Assembly (NCBI GenBank): GCA_019693395.1 | Contig: JAAMXP010002519.1 | Span: forward strand, 1 to 26,713 | Direction: 5' to 3' | DNA from: Ettlia oleoabundans | Taxonomy: Eukaryota; Chlorophyta; Chlorophyceae; Chlamydomonadales | Length of the DNA stretch: 26,713 nucleotides | Part shown: piece after piece, positions 10,639 through 20,400 of the stretch | Layout of the letters: every line of letters begins with the position of its first letter | Numbering within the stretch: the first letter of the stretch is position 1 | The notes under the pieces: generated by a model | Told to the model about the DNA's origin: nothing | The model's input: the letters and a program-made list of their open reading frames with translations, nothing else | The model's database searches: none | Made by a program: the position numbers and the translations under genes

Positions 10639-12689
10639 TCAGAACAGTCCCAAGAAGCCCGTCTTCTCTGGCTGCTTGCGCTCGAAGCGGCGCAGCAGCC
10701 CCTCAAACCGTTCATCCTCACGCAGAGCAGCCAGGTCAGGGTCAGAACGCAGCTGCAGCAGCCAGCAGGAGGGGCAGGATAAGCGCCTCTCGGGCTATTC
10801 AGATCGTCTTGAGACAAGCAGCTAAGGAGCAAATGTAGCAAGACATGCAACGTGCAGCGACATGGAATGTGGATAGCACACATACAACATCAACTATTCG
10901 AGCCAACATTTGCCAAACCCCTGTGCCCTAGGACTGCCATCCTTGCCTGCTGGAAGTCCCGATAGCCTGCACCGCAGCGCAGGACGAAATGGCACTCATT
11001 GAGTGTTAGGCAGCACCGCCTGGATTTTTTGATTTGGCAACCCTCCCTCCCGTCTTTTCCCCCCAAAATGGGGAGTGTACGAAAAACTAAACTTAAAACA
11101 AAAATAGGNNNNNNNNNNNNNNNNNNNNNNNNNNNNCCGGCACCCTAGGGCTAGGACAATCTGAACGGCGGCGAACGCTCCGTATTGCAAGCACGCCTCC
11201 GCCGTCCGGCCGTCACCCAGAGCCGAAAAAACGCCAGCTGACCGTCGCTCAAAAATACTAATACCTGCCACCAGAAAAGATAGCCGAGGTAGCCCGGGAC
11301 ACAACCACAGCGTACAACAATTTGCTGGCATGGCTCAAAGGAGAGCAGCACCCACTCAGGGCAGGGTGTGCGCTGCGGCGACCCCGTGGAGCGGCTCTAC
11401 TACACCAGTGGGGCCTTTGCTGACAGCAAGACAGTGTGCAGCTACTGTGCGGCTATCGATGCAATAGTGGATGCTGAGCTTCAGTGGTGCTGCCAATCTG
11501 TGCTCCCTGCCTTCAGGCAGGGCGGAAAGCCATCACACATCAGCCAATAAACCAGCTGCATGACGGACAGGCAGCCAGAGACAACAAGAGAGCCAAGGTG
11601 CAAGCAGCCTCCGACGCTGCCGCTAGGGCAGGCAGCAGCCAGGGCAGCGGAGGGCCGCGGCAGGGGCAGGGGGTGGAGGCAATTCATGGGCTTGTGTTTC
11701 TTTCAAGCTTTTTGAAACAAGAAAACATAGTTCCCATTCCTAAGTTAGCTAACACGTTGATAGGCGTTGCAGGGCCATGCTGCGCGTCGGTTTGGCGGCA
11801 AGATAATTTTTCGGTATGATGTATGTTTTCCATATCCCAGCCTCCCTCCCTCCTCTCTTTTTCAATCTTATAGTTGCCAAACCAAAAGTTCCAGGCGCTG
11901 CCGCCTTAAAGGCAAGATCTTTACAGCGCAAAATCAACTCGTGGAAGGAGCTGGCAGGGCATGACTGGAGCAGCTGCACGCATGATGCAGAGTTCTCGTG
12001 GCCCTCTTGCCCGTGGCATTCAGGACAACGTTCAGCAAGCAATAGATACGCGCACACCTTGCTCAATGGATCCGGCAATGGCTATGAGCCCATTCTCGAT
12101 GTCGCCAAGCCTGCTGCGGCAGCATGCGATGTTGTCTGCAAGAAGAAAGCAGCTTAACAACTGTGACATTCGTGCCTTCAAATCCTTCTCATTACATCCT
12201 TGCAATTGAGTTTGGGATATCCACCATTGGCACATGGCGAGTGACTCACACAGAGCGGAGGTCAGCTCGCCGGTTGAGAGCTGGCGGGGCTTGTCCCTCC
12301 ACCGCTTCAAGCCGGTGCCTGGCAGCTCAAGCGCCCGCTCAAAGTACTGTTGTGCCCTCTCATACTGACCAGCATCTGAGAACTTAAGGCCCATAGCAAT
12401 CGCGCCTCGGGCATCCTGCGCGCGCACAAAGGAAACGGCGGCAATGGGCAGCCTGCAGAGGCAGCGGCGGCGCCAGCTGCTGCCGCCCTGGAACGGACTT
12501 GCCCTGTACCTCTGGCTCGATGTCGGTCAGGCCAGCGGCGGCATCATCTGCGGCGCTCATCGCCAGGCTTCGTCGCGCGATAGGGGCCGCAGCCAGGCGG
12601 GTTCGCGGGGTAAAGGCCCGGGTTGCAGCTCGCCTGGGGGCCCACCGGGCCACCCCAGACGTGCAAACGACCCTTGTTGACATCATCAT
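10639..12689 (-). CDS. Plastid-targeted TPR-repeat protein
   Basis: Five exons on the minus strand, 12689-12510, 12415-12250, 12135-12058, 10966-10947 and 10752-10639, give 185 residues. Every join keeps phase; split codons read Y116 (T+AC) and G142 (G+GC). Residues 1-44 are rich in A, R, S and T with almost no acid, as in a chloroplast transit peptide. Residues 61-185 resemble short plant/algal plastid TPR proteins: AIAMGLKFSDAGQYERAQQY, then YNIACCRSRLGDIENGL, then LRSDPDLAALREDERFEGLL. TPRs bind other proteins; the partner is unknown. Exon 4 is only 20 nt (GYRDFQQ) and is followed by a GC-AG intron (donor GCAAGG). The intron between exons 3 and 4 is 1,091 bases long and contains the assembly gap and a Cys-rich coding relic. 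The first of three tandem ATGs (12689) is taken as start. Confident in the gene, less so in its role. Confidence 0.88.
10947..10966 (-). other. 20-nt microexon of the TPR gene
   Basis: The minus strand reads gc-tat-cgg-gac-ttc-cag-cag between a tgcag acceptor and a GCAAGG donor. It completes the glycine begun by the previous exon and leads in phase 0 into the LRSDPDL exon, filling exactly the loop expected there in the family. Without it, the frame between exons 3 and 5 is lost. Confidence 0.75.
11109..11136. other. Assembly gap (28 N)
   Basis: A run of N inside the long intron of the TPR gene, preceded by an A-rich/C-rich low-complexity stretch (11030-11108). Its real length is unknown, and sequence next to it may be misjoined. 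Confidence 0.98.
11349..11690 (+). pseudogene. Cys-rich coding relic in an intron (tentative)
   Basis: On the plus strand 11368-11478 reads VRCGDPVERLYYTSGAFADS followed by KTVCSYCAAIDAIVDAEL, with a CxxC and a single Cys that look like a zinc-binding segment. From about 11514, in another frame, a hydrophilic coding-like stretch follows (GRKAITHQPINQLHD, then DNKRAKVQAASDAAARA). The frame change would need a splice across about 33 bases, which is shorter than any other intron here, or a frameshift. No start, stop or further exons could be joined. It is antisense to the host intron and lies close to the assembly gap. I do not recognise the family. It may be a broken copy of a dispersed gene or a mobile-element fragment. 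Confidence 0.3.
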
Positions 12690-12905
12690 GAGCTTGATAC
12701 CAGCGGGAGGCTGCTGCCTGCCTTTTCAGATGAGCTTGCTGTCTCGTCGCGATGAACTGGAGGCGCCGCCATTCAGGGCCGCTAGCTCAGAGCTGGCAGT
12801 TATTACTATAGTGCGTTTGAGGTGTGTGATGAAGCACGGAATTGGTGGTGGGCCTTGTACAATCTATACATAGCCCCTTCGGTGCAAGCTTCAGTCTATC
12901 TTTAG

Positions 12906-14965
12906 TTACGTATTCCCGACCGCATTCTCCTTGCCGGCCTCCTCTGCAGCCCACTTGCGTTTCAGCGTGCGCTGCAATGGGCGGCTGTCGCTGCTGCACT
13001 TCCACCGCTGATACGCCGCACCCGCCTCCGCCGCCGCTGTGAATAGCTGCACAGCACAAGGGGTGAGAGACAGCCAAATGTTGAAAGGTGCTTGTGGAGG
13101 CACAATATAACCGAGATGGAGTGTCAAAGGGCCACCTACCAAGCAATCGCCGAGATATGGGCAAGATCAGCTGCTTAGTCCACCCACCCCACCGAAGGCT
13201 GCCATTGGTCCATCCTGCCCGTGACTCACCGCCCACCTAGGCTTTAAATCGCTGCTGCTGCCTGGCTTAACTGCGGCAGTTCCTGTGCTGCCGCTAACCC
13301 TGCTACTGCAACACCTTGCTTGCCCGTTTCCCTGCGCTTGCCAGCCCAGGCCCCACCGTAACATTGGTGCCCTAGTCACCGCAAAAAAGCAAGCCCTGCA
13401 TGTTTTCCTGAGGTGCTCCTTCCTTTGGGCGGGCAAGGGGGTCTGCGCCCCACCCGCCTCCCTACCACACATCCACACCCACGCCCAGGATCACCCACCC
13501 ACCCATGGGCAACACACATACCACCACCACCAACACCAGCCACCCCTTCCCCCTGGCTCACCTGGTTTTCCTCCGCGCTGAGCTTGCTCTGGATCTGGCT
13601 GGCCTCCAGGCTGCTCTCAACCTGAGGCGCCTTAGTCAGCAGCTCCTGCAGCGGGACAAAGAGGCACAACAAGGGGCATTGGGGATTTAGGGCAAGCAAG
13701 CAGGCAGGTGGCCAAACCATGCGGGGAGGTGAATCTCTTAGCCACGACCTGAAAGAGTATAACCGGCCAACACACGTTATGGTTGCGTATGGGGTGTACC
13801 ATAGTCATGGGTGCCTATAGGGTACACCATGCAAGGCTGAAACAAAGGGCGCCCCTGCTAGCCAGTGCCGGCGCTGCTCACCCGGTAGCGATTCTTGAAG
13901 GTGCTGAGGATGAAGGCTGGGAACTCCTCATCTGCCGTTAAACACGACTGCACAGATGGTTGGATAGGAGATGCTGTAGCTTAGCTATGTCCGAAGCATG
14001 CCCCTCCACCCACCCACCCACACCAACCAGCCCACCCTGACTTACAGCCGCTACCGCAGACACGCATAACACACGCACAGCCGGCTGTTTGCCCACCTGC
14101 ATGACACAGGCACCTGCTCACCCACCTGCATGGCTGCATGGAGGCGTGTCGCCACGGAGAAGTAGTATGGGCAGCGCACACGCAGGTCCTCGCACCCCGC
14201 CCCCGCCTTCATCTTGCGCCGCATCTTGTTGCCGTAAAACACCGGCAAGTCAACCTGCGAGGGCGGATGGATGGATGGATGGATGGGCAGGCAGAGATGG
14301 TGAGACCAGGAGCAGCCGAAAGTGATGATGGTGGCCGTGTGGTGCAGCCAGGCATCCGATATGGCGACCTATTAGACCGACATGTGGGATTGTGATGAAA
14401 CGCACAGCCGCGTGTCAGGCACGATGGGATGCCGCCTACGTGTGGCAGGCAGCAACCACTAATGCCAACCATTGGGAGAGTTGCGAAAGGTAGACCAAGG
14501 CCGCGCGCCGTACCTGCAGCATGTTGCGGGCGGCCATGGGCGGCACCATCCACAGCGGCAGCTCCAGCCTGGTGCCAGATGGCAGGTCTGCCTGGTCGCT
14601 GCTGGGGTCAATCACCCTGCCCACGCCTGCACAGTAAATATTTGGTAAGGGTAAGCCTGAAGCCGAGGATGCGGGTAGGGCAGGGAAAACAAGGCTGCGA
14701 AGTTTTCAGCACGAAAAGAGCCAGCGCAGGCAGCAACTGCGCCATTGGACAATGGGCATGCTTGCAAAAGCAGGGCAGGGAACAGCAGGCAGGCAAGGGC
14801 GCCGGCCGATTGAGCAAGGCATCCGTTGGGCAGAGCAGGCTGCCAACAGGCACCCTAAGCAGCGGCACCAGCGGGCAACTCACCTGTGCAGCCGTGCACG
14901 AGGCGAACAGGCACATGTGTCTCCTCTGCCAAGATCGCATCAACAGAGTAGTAGTCGCTCCCCAT
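12906..14965 (-). CDS. PSF3: GINS complex subunit PSF3
   Basis: Six exons on the minus strand, 14965-14884, 14626-14514, 14254-14126, 13947-13882, 13645-13562 and 13046-12906, all with GT-AG introns, give 204 residues, close to the usual length of about 190-215. The N-terminus MGSDYYSVDAILAEETHVPV is the hallmark PSF3 opening. It continues to DPSSDQADLPSGTRLELPLW, PVFYGNKMRRKMKAGA, DLRVRCPYYFSVATRL and EEFPAFILSTFKNRYR, all in family order. PSF3 pairs with SLD5, PSF1 and PSF2 in GINS, the part of the CMG helicase (CDC45-MCM-GINS) that starts and drives chromosomal DNA replication in the nucleus. The only split codon (exon 1/2) reads Gly. The C-terminus (LKRKWAAEEAGKENAVGNT) is less conserved, as expected. 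The start is 210 bp from the stop of RPC9; the stop is 216 bp upstream of the TPR start. Confidence 0.95.
13480..13553. repeat. C/A-rich simple sequence in PSF3 intron
   Basis: Irregular CCCA, CACC and CACCAC units on the plus strand, within the last PSF3 intron. Similar (CCCA)n lies near 14005-14020 in another PSF3 intron. There is no sign of coding. Confidence 0.6.
13789..13830. repeat. Imperfect inverted repeat in PSF3 intron 4
   Basis: ATGGGGTGTACCATAG and CTATAGGGTACACCAT are near-complementary arms around a roughly 10-base spacer. They could fold into a stem-loop in the PSF3 pre-mRNA or be the footprint of a small mobile element. Confidence 0.5.
14263..14286. repeat. (GGAT)n microsatellite
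   Basis: Five GGAT units in a PSF3 intron, close to the acceptor of exon 3 (on the minus strand ATCC units, which serve as part of its pyrimidine-rich tract). Confidence 0.85.
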
Positions 14966-15175
14966 GGCTGCTGCGGCGGCTGCTGTGGGTGCTGTTGCTG
15001 CCGCTGTGGGTGCTGAAAATGCTGGCCTGGTGCTGTTGAGTTAAGCTGCCTGTCCTCTGCTGCCTACTTGCTGCTGAAAAGGGCGAGAAAGGATATCTAG
15101 TACTTGCCTGTGTAGCTGCCTGCCTGCCTATTCAACTAACCACCTAGCTGTGCAGCCTGTCTTTCACCCTGCTGC

Positions 15176-16448
15176 TCAAGGGGCCAGGTGTTGCTGCACC
15201 AGAGCTAGCAGCTGCTCCACCTGAGACTCGCTGAAGCGCTCCTCACAATCTTGGATGCACTGCAGCAGGTGTGTTGTGTTGTGTTGTACTTGTTCTGTGC
15301 TGTGAGGAACAACCCATGGCAGTGTTGACACGCAGACGGCCACACGGCAAGATCGCAGCCTGCCAACAGCCGGCAATGCTGAAAGGGTGAGCGAGTACAG
15401 CGATTCAACACAAACAAGGTGTCGGGCAGCAGGCAGGCAGCATAACGTGCACGCTGGCGCTTGCGTGCGCTCAGATGCTGCGAGTGTCTCAGATGCATCT
15501 TTGCTGGCCTGCTGTTGCGAGGATTGTAGGGCATCTCACCAGGTAAATCTCCACGCCTGAAGGAGGGCGGCTGTTGATCAGCTGCACGATTTCAAACCTG
15601 GTCAGTCCAAAGGGCTGCACCGCAGTTGATGCAAGGGACACGCGTACAGTGGAAAATGCTTGTTGAGTGCCAGTTGCTATGCAAGCGAGCAGCAAATGCC
15701 GGAGCTCCAGGCTCGCTGCGTGCAAGTTTTGGTGCACGGCAGCCCATTTCAACTCAACAGACCAGCAGTCACGAGGACACAAAACAGAGGGTCTGCATGC
15801 AAGCTGTCCTGCACTGCCAGCTGCATGCCAACACACACTGAGCCCACCTTTACGCTGTCGATGAAGGCCTGCAGCTGCTGCCGGTCCTTGAAGCTGCCGC
15901 CACTGTGCTGGAGTAGCGCTGAGTATGCCTGCATGCACAGCACCCACAAGCACCACGTAGCTTGCAAAGCGGCAAGTGGTCAGGCTAAAAAAAAAGCCCT
16001 GCAAGATCTACTGCTTGGTGAATGTACCACAGCATCCCTGCTGCATGGTCGTAACACTTGCGGCAGGATGCAGTGCAACGTCCAGCAGGATTGGAGTGCA
16101 AGCCGTCAGCTCTATTTGCGGCGCGCACCTGGATTTCAGAGGGAGTGGCTTTGCTGATGACCGGCTGCTTGTCTGCCTCCCTGTCCTTGAGAACAGCCAG
16201 CACCTCGTCGTTAGAAAGCGGTCCAATATTCTCTTCCACACTGCAAGAAGTACAGCGCAGCAAAGCGCAAGGGGCGCCGCTTGAACTGGCGGCAAGGGAT
16301 GACGGCGACAGGCTGATAACAACGCCTGGCACTTGTAAACTAGACGGCGCAAGGTCCCAACAATACCGACATCCGTTACTAGCAAAGAAAGGGGAACAAA
16401 CCCCCGCAGCGAAGCAGGCGAGGCTGCATGCAGCGCTCACATCTTCAT
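15176..16448 (-). CDS. RPC9: DNA-directed RNA polymerase III subunit RPC9 (CRCP/Rpc17)
   Basis: Five exons on the minus strand, 16448-16441, 16240-16129, 15928-15848, 15614-15540 and 15259-15176, give 119 residues. Exon 1 carries only ATGAAGAT; the next exon supplies T to complete Ile3, giving MKIVEENIGPLSNDEVLAVL. Later blocks are AYSALLQHSGGSFKDRQQLQ, LTRFEIVQLINSRPPSGVEI and DCEERFSESQVEQLLALVQQ, matching the RPB4/RPC9 HRDC-like fold in order. The L-T-x-x-E-x-x-Q-L-x-N-x-R-P and E-E-R-x-[ST]-E-x-Q-[IV] motifs point to RPC9 rather than RPB4. RPC9 pairs with RPC8 in the stalk of RNA polymerase III and helps initiation at tRNA and 5S rRNA genes in the nucleus. It is a little shorter than plant and animal forms (about 140-150), the loss being in the central linker. 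The GTGAGC donor after the 8-nt exon is strong. Confidence 0.9.
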
Positions 16449-17413
16449 ACGCGCGCAAAGGGACCTGGCTGCTTTGGAAGCAGACGCTAACCAAAGCAGG
16501 AAACGCTCAAGCAGGACGCGGGGCGGGCGGCGGGGTCTGGCTGCGACTTCCAAAACAGTTGGTTGGCTCTCGCAGTCGGTTTTGGCTCAAGCCCTCAAAA
16601 ACGACGCAAAGGCGAATAACAAAAATGCGCAGAAGAGTTGCGCGGAAGCGGCTTTCAATTTGCAATTTTAAGCTGCCACACACAACAGCGGCGCCAGGTC
16701 ACCACGCAATGCGCCGTCGCCACAACTGTTTGCAAATTTGGCTGCTTGTGTGAGAGGGGAAGAGCCATTACCACCGCGTGAGTCGCATATTATGGTTGAA
16801 ACAAACAAGCGTTGGGACAGCTCCTCCGCCACGATTGATTGAGGGATGTTACAGAGTCTGCGCCAGGATACCCGCTGGCGGGGAGGTACAATCAGACATG
16901 AATGAATGAACGCACCAACCACTGCTCTACCAATTGGGATCAATTAGGAGTGAGTACCAGGGATGAGCGGTGGCGGCCGCCTACCCTTGTTCATTTGAGC
17001 CTTCCCGCCCCTACCGACACCCACACACTTTGCCCACGCTCCTCCGCCACGGGCTTCTTCTGTCTACATGGTGGCGACATCCACACAAGCAGCTTAAAAA
17101 ACCCACAAGTCAACAACTGCTTCTGTGGACGTTGCTTTCACTTCCCACCCCCCCGGTAACGATTTACAAGTCAGACATTTGCACTCACTGATTTGTGTGA
17201 TTTGCATTACCTTCCGGGTGTCTTTCCATGCTGCCATGCTCTAGGGCATGGGAGGCAAGCGGACGCCCGAGGGACCCGGCAGCAGGGGCAGGGTCAGTAC
17301 GGGGAATGTATGCATAAGATATTTGTTGCTCCTCTGATGAAATGATTTAACGAGATTTCGGGAAGAAAGAATGAAATCCGCAATAGCTCAGGAACTACAA
17401 TCTGATTTAAATT
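16449..17413. other. Intergenic: RPC9 upstream region and 3' UTR of the SPD1-like gene
   Basis: No gene found. The left part (16449-16760) is probably the 5' UTR and promoter of RPC9. The right part should be the 3' UTR of the SPD1-like gene, with a TTACA at 17164-17168. Confidence 0.5.
17164..17168 (-). terminator. TGTAA poly(A) signal candidate, SPD1-like gene
   Basis: TTACA on the plus strand, about 245 bases downstream of the minus-strand TAA at 17416-17414. Confidence 0.5.
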
Positions 17414-20400
17414 TTACCAGTAGTCCTTTTGCACGGCGCCTTCTACAGCAGGTGCTGGGTGTGCCAAGGCCGCCGAGGAACTGCCAGGCTGCACTATGGG
17501 AGGCCCACTTCCGCCGCTGGTGCTGTCACGGGCCGCCCATGCCGGCGGGAGAACCCGCAAGCGCAGGCTGGCTGCTGATCCCACCATCTCGTACGGAAGG
17601 CCCAGCTCTTCTATCAGCTGCAGAGTAGCGGGACAAACCAGAGCGGGGAGGCTATGAGGCTTACTTTAGTGCAACAAACAACAAGTGGCTTTTCCTTCCA
17701 ACAACTTCCAAAGCAACCCAGCCAGCTTGGTGAAAGAAAGGCGTGACCTGATGAACTGAGGTGGCCCGCTTGCCTGCACTTGGCGGTCTATGATGTGAAA
17801 GTCACGCGGCAGCAGCTCCACCGGCTGGCAGCGGGGGATGACTATCTGCTCCGCTGCAGCAGCCAGGAACGCACATATATGCGCATGTTGGCGTCAGTAG
17901 CTCAGTTAGATGAGTGTGGATGCGCCAGCACGAACATTTTTCAGGAAACACACATGAAACTCGCCTTGAACCCGGCAATCTCACATTCGCAATGGCAGCT
18001 GCCCGCCACCCGCAACCTGCATCCACATCCCCTGCTGTCACCCCACCTGCCAGCCGTGCCTCCTGTAGAGCATCCCGCGCATCAGCTGCGCTGCCCCCGC
18101 TGCTGCCATTTGAGTCCACACCACCACCAGCGCCCGCGACTGCCGCCGCTACGAGCGCTATGCTTGTTTCAGCGCGCAGGTTGCGGCTGTTTGAGGTCCG
18201 GGAACGGGGGTCGGCTGCAGCTGGGGACTCAACATCATCCGTGAACATGGCCCCAGGAGACGGGTCGACTGCTAGCAGCGTGCGCACGGCCCTGTGTTTC
18301 GATAGGTTGATGTGAAGATTAGACAGCTTGGCCACGGTTGACAGGTATAAACACTACGAAGGGCTGTCGTTAAGGCTACATGCAGACGACAGGCGGGGGT
18401 GCAAGCCAGGCCAGGCAAGCAGGCAGGCGTGTGCGAAGAAACTCGCACCTGACCAAGTTGCTGACAGATGCCGTCTTGATGCTATACACTGGGATGCCCG
18501 CTGCCTTGGAAGCTTCTTTGACCCAGCTGCCTGCAGCACAGAGCGGCGGCGGCGGGCACGGCAGCAAAGCAGCACAGCGGCAGGACGGGAAAGTCAGTAT
18601 TGAGCTTGGCCGAAATAAATTTGGAGCTGTCAAACTTACAGTGTGCTACCTATATATTCGTCTGTTTGCTAATCGAGCGGGGAATCGGGCAGGGCTCAAC
18701 GAACTGATTGTGTGGCTGCCGCGTGGGCGCAGCCGCCGCTGAGCCGCTGCGCCTGGCTGGCGGCGATGTCAACAGCTGAACAGGCGCAAATAAAAGACCT
18801 TTGGCACCCCGCCATTGTGCAAATGATAGTCAATTGTGCTGGTTCGGTGGATGCAGTAAGTATTCTCCACTGTTACAGCCATTCCGGCTCTAGCTTTTTG
18901 TGTGCGAGCGGCCACCAAGCCAACCACCAGACCAACAACTTGGCGCTCCCAATGCGCTGCTGTAGACATATTTTGCTGACCAGTGGATACTGCGCCAGCT
19001 GAGAAGGATGTTGCACGCTCGGCTTCTGTCGAGCGTGCCGGCGAGCAGAGGCCACCGAATTTTACGCTGCGGCGTGCCTATCAAAACACGAAGAAGCCAA
19101 CAGCGGCTGCAACTGGCAAATTGGAGCTGCCGCCGCTGCACCTGCCGCCACCAGCCCCGCCTTCGAGCGGCGCCGCGCAGCAGCGTTGCAGCGTCAGCCG
19201 CAGCGGCAGGTTGGAATGACAGCAATCCTGGCGAAGGTAGTAGCCTGCCAGATGAGGCTGGCGTAAATGCGCTGCAGCAAAACAAGGCCCCGAGGTCTGC
19301 CTGGCGCAAGTGGTGGGAGCTACAGCCAGATTCACCAGACGGCAATGCCGCCGCTGCGGCCGCCGACGGGGCGCCGCCCGCGCAGGACATGCGCAGCATA
19401 TTAAGCAAAGTGGCGAACCTGATGGGTCCAGACCGTGGTTTGCTGGCGGGGGCCGTGTTTTTCATGTTGGCGGCAGCAGCGGCTGAGCTAGCCATCCCTC
19501 ATTTCGTCACTGCTGCCGTTTTTTCGGCCGCCAAGGCAAGAACTTGTCTAGCAAACCGACAATTTCAGAAGCATTTGCAGAGCTGCAGCGTGCAGCATAC
19601 CTCAGCAAGGCAGCGTATCAGCCAGAAGGAAAGCAGCATCCCATGTCCAGACTGCCTTGGGCTGGGCGTATCTGTCTTGCCTAATCAATGCTTGGCTTTC
19701 CCCCCACCCTGTCTGCCGCTGCAGGAGCGATCAGAGCAGCTGTTCCGCAGCAACCTTACTTTCCTCCTTGCCTCCACCGCCGCCTATGCGGGATTTGCAG
19801 CCATTCGCGGCTGGCTCTTCTCCCTGCTCAACACAAACCTGCTGCAGCGCCTCAGGTGGTTCAGTAAGGCTGGCTTTTTAGCTAGACAGTTTGTGTTAGT
19901 CTTGCTTGCTAGCTAGGTACCGCGCTGCAATGTAGCTGACGCGCAGCCGTGATGCGGTAAAGCGGTGCGTGGCCAGCGCAGCTGGGGGCCATGGCAGGGC
20001 TTGCGGTTGGCAGCCGCAGCCCAGCGCAACCACCTCTTTGCCTGTCGTTATGTTGCCTCCCCGGTCATGATGCTACCTTCTCTGGCACCACTGCAGGAGC
20101 CAGCTATTTGGTCGGCTCATTCGCCAGCCGGTGGCTTTCTTTGACGCCACAGAAACCCCGCAGCTGACCAGCCGCCTGGCCGCCGACTGCTCCGTCATCT
20201 CCCGCCTCTTTGCCACCAGCATCAACGTGGCCCTGAGGAACTCGCTGCAAGTGGTGAGCCTTGGCACTAGTGTTTCCTCCCAGGAGGACACGCCACTCGA
20301 AGAATGCAGGCAGGCAGCCCGCGAGCGCGACAGGGCAGGTTGACAAGACAAACTGCCACCCCACAGTTACCAAAAGGCTTGCAGCCGTGGCATGAACAGC

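Noticed and set aside
15270..15295. GTGTT repeats read as a telomere-like or regulatory element
   Set aside because: Only a few units, and they lie at the pyrimidine-rich 3' end of the last RPC9 intron on the minus strand; simple-sequence drift is enough.
18376..18633. Separate small minus-strand gene around [20 protein letters not shown]
   Set aside because: No start codon context, and its ends are exact acceptor and donor sites in phase with the SPD1-like exons on both sides, so it is an internal exon of that gene.
19536..19578. GT donors downstream of the first ABC exon instead of the GC donor at 19536
   Set aside because: The nearest GT (GTCTAG) is in phase 1 and would shift the frame of the next exon, whose phase 0 start is fixed by the family.
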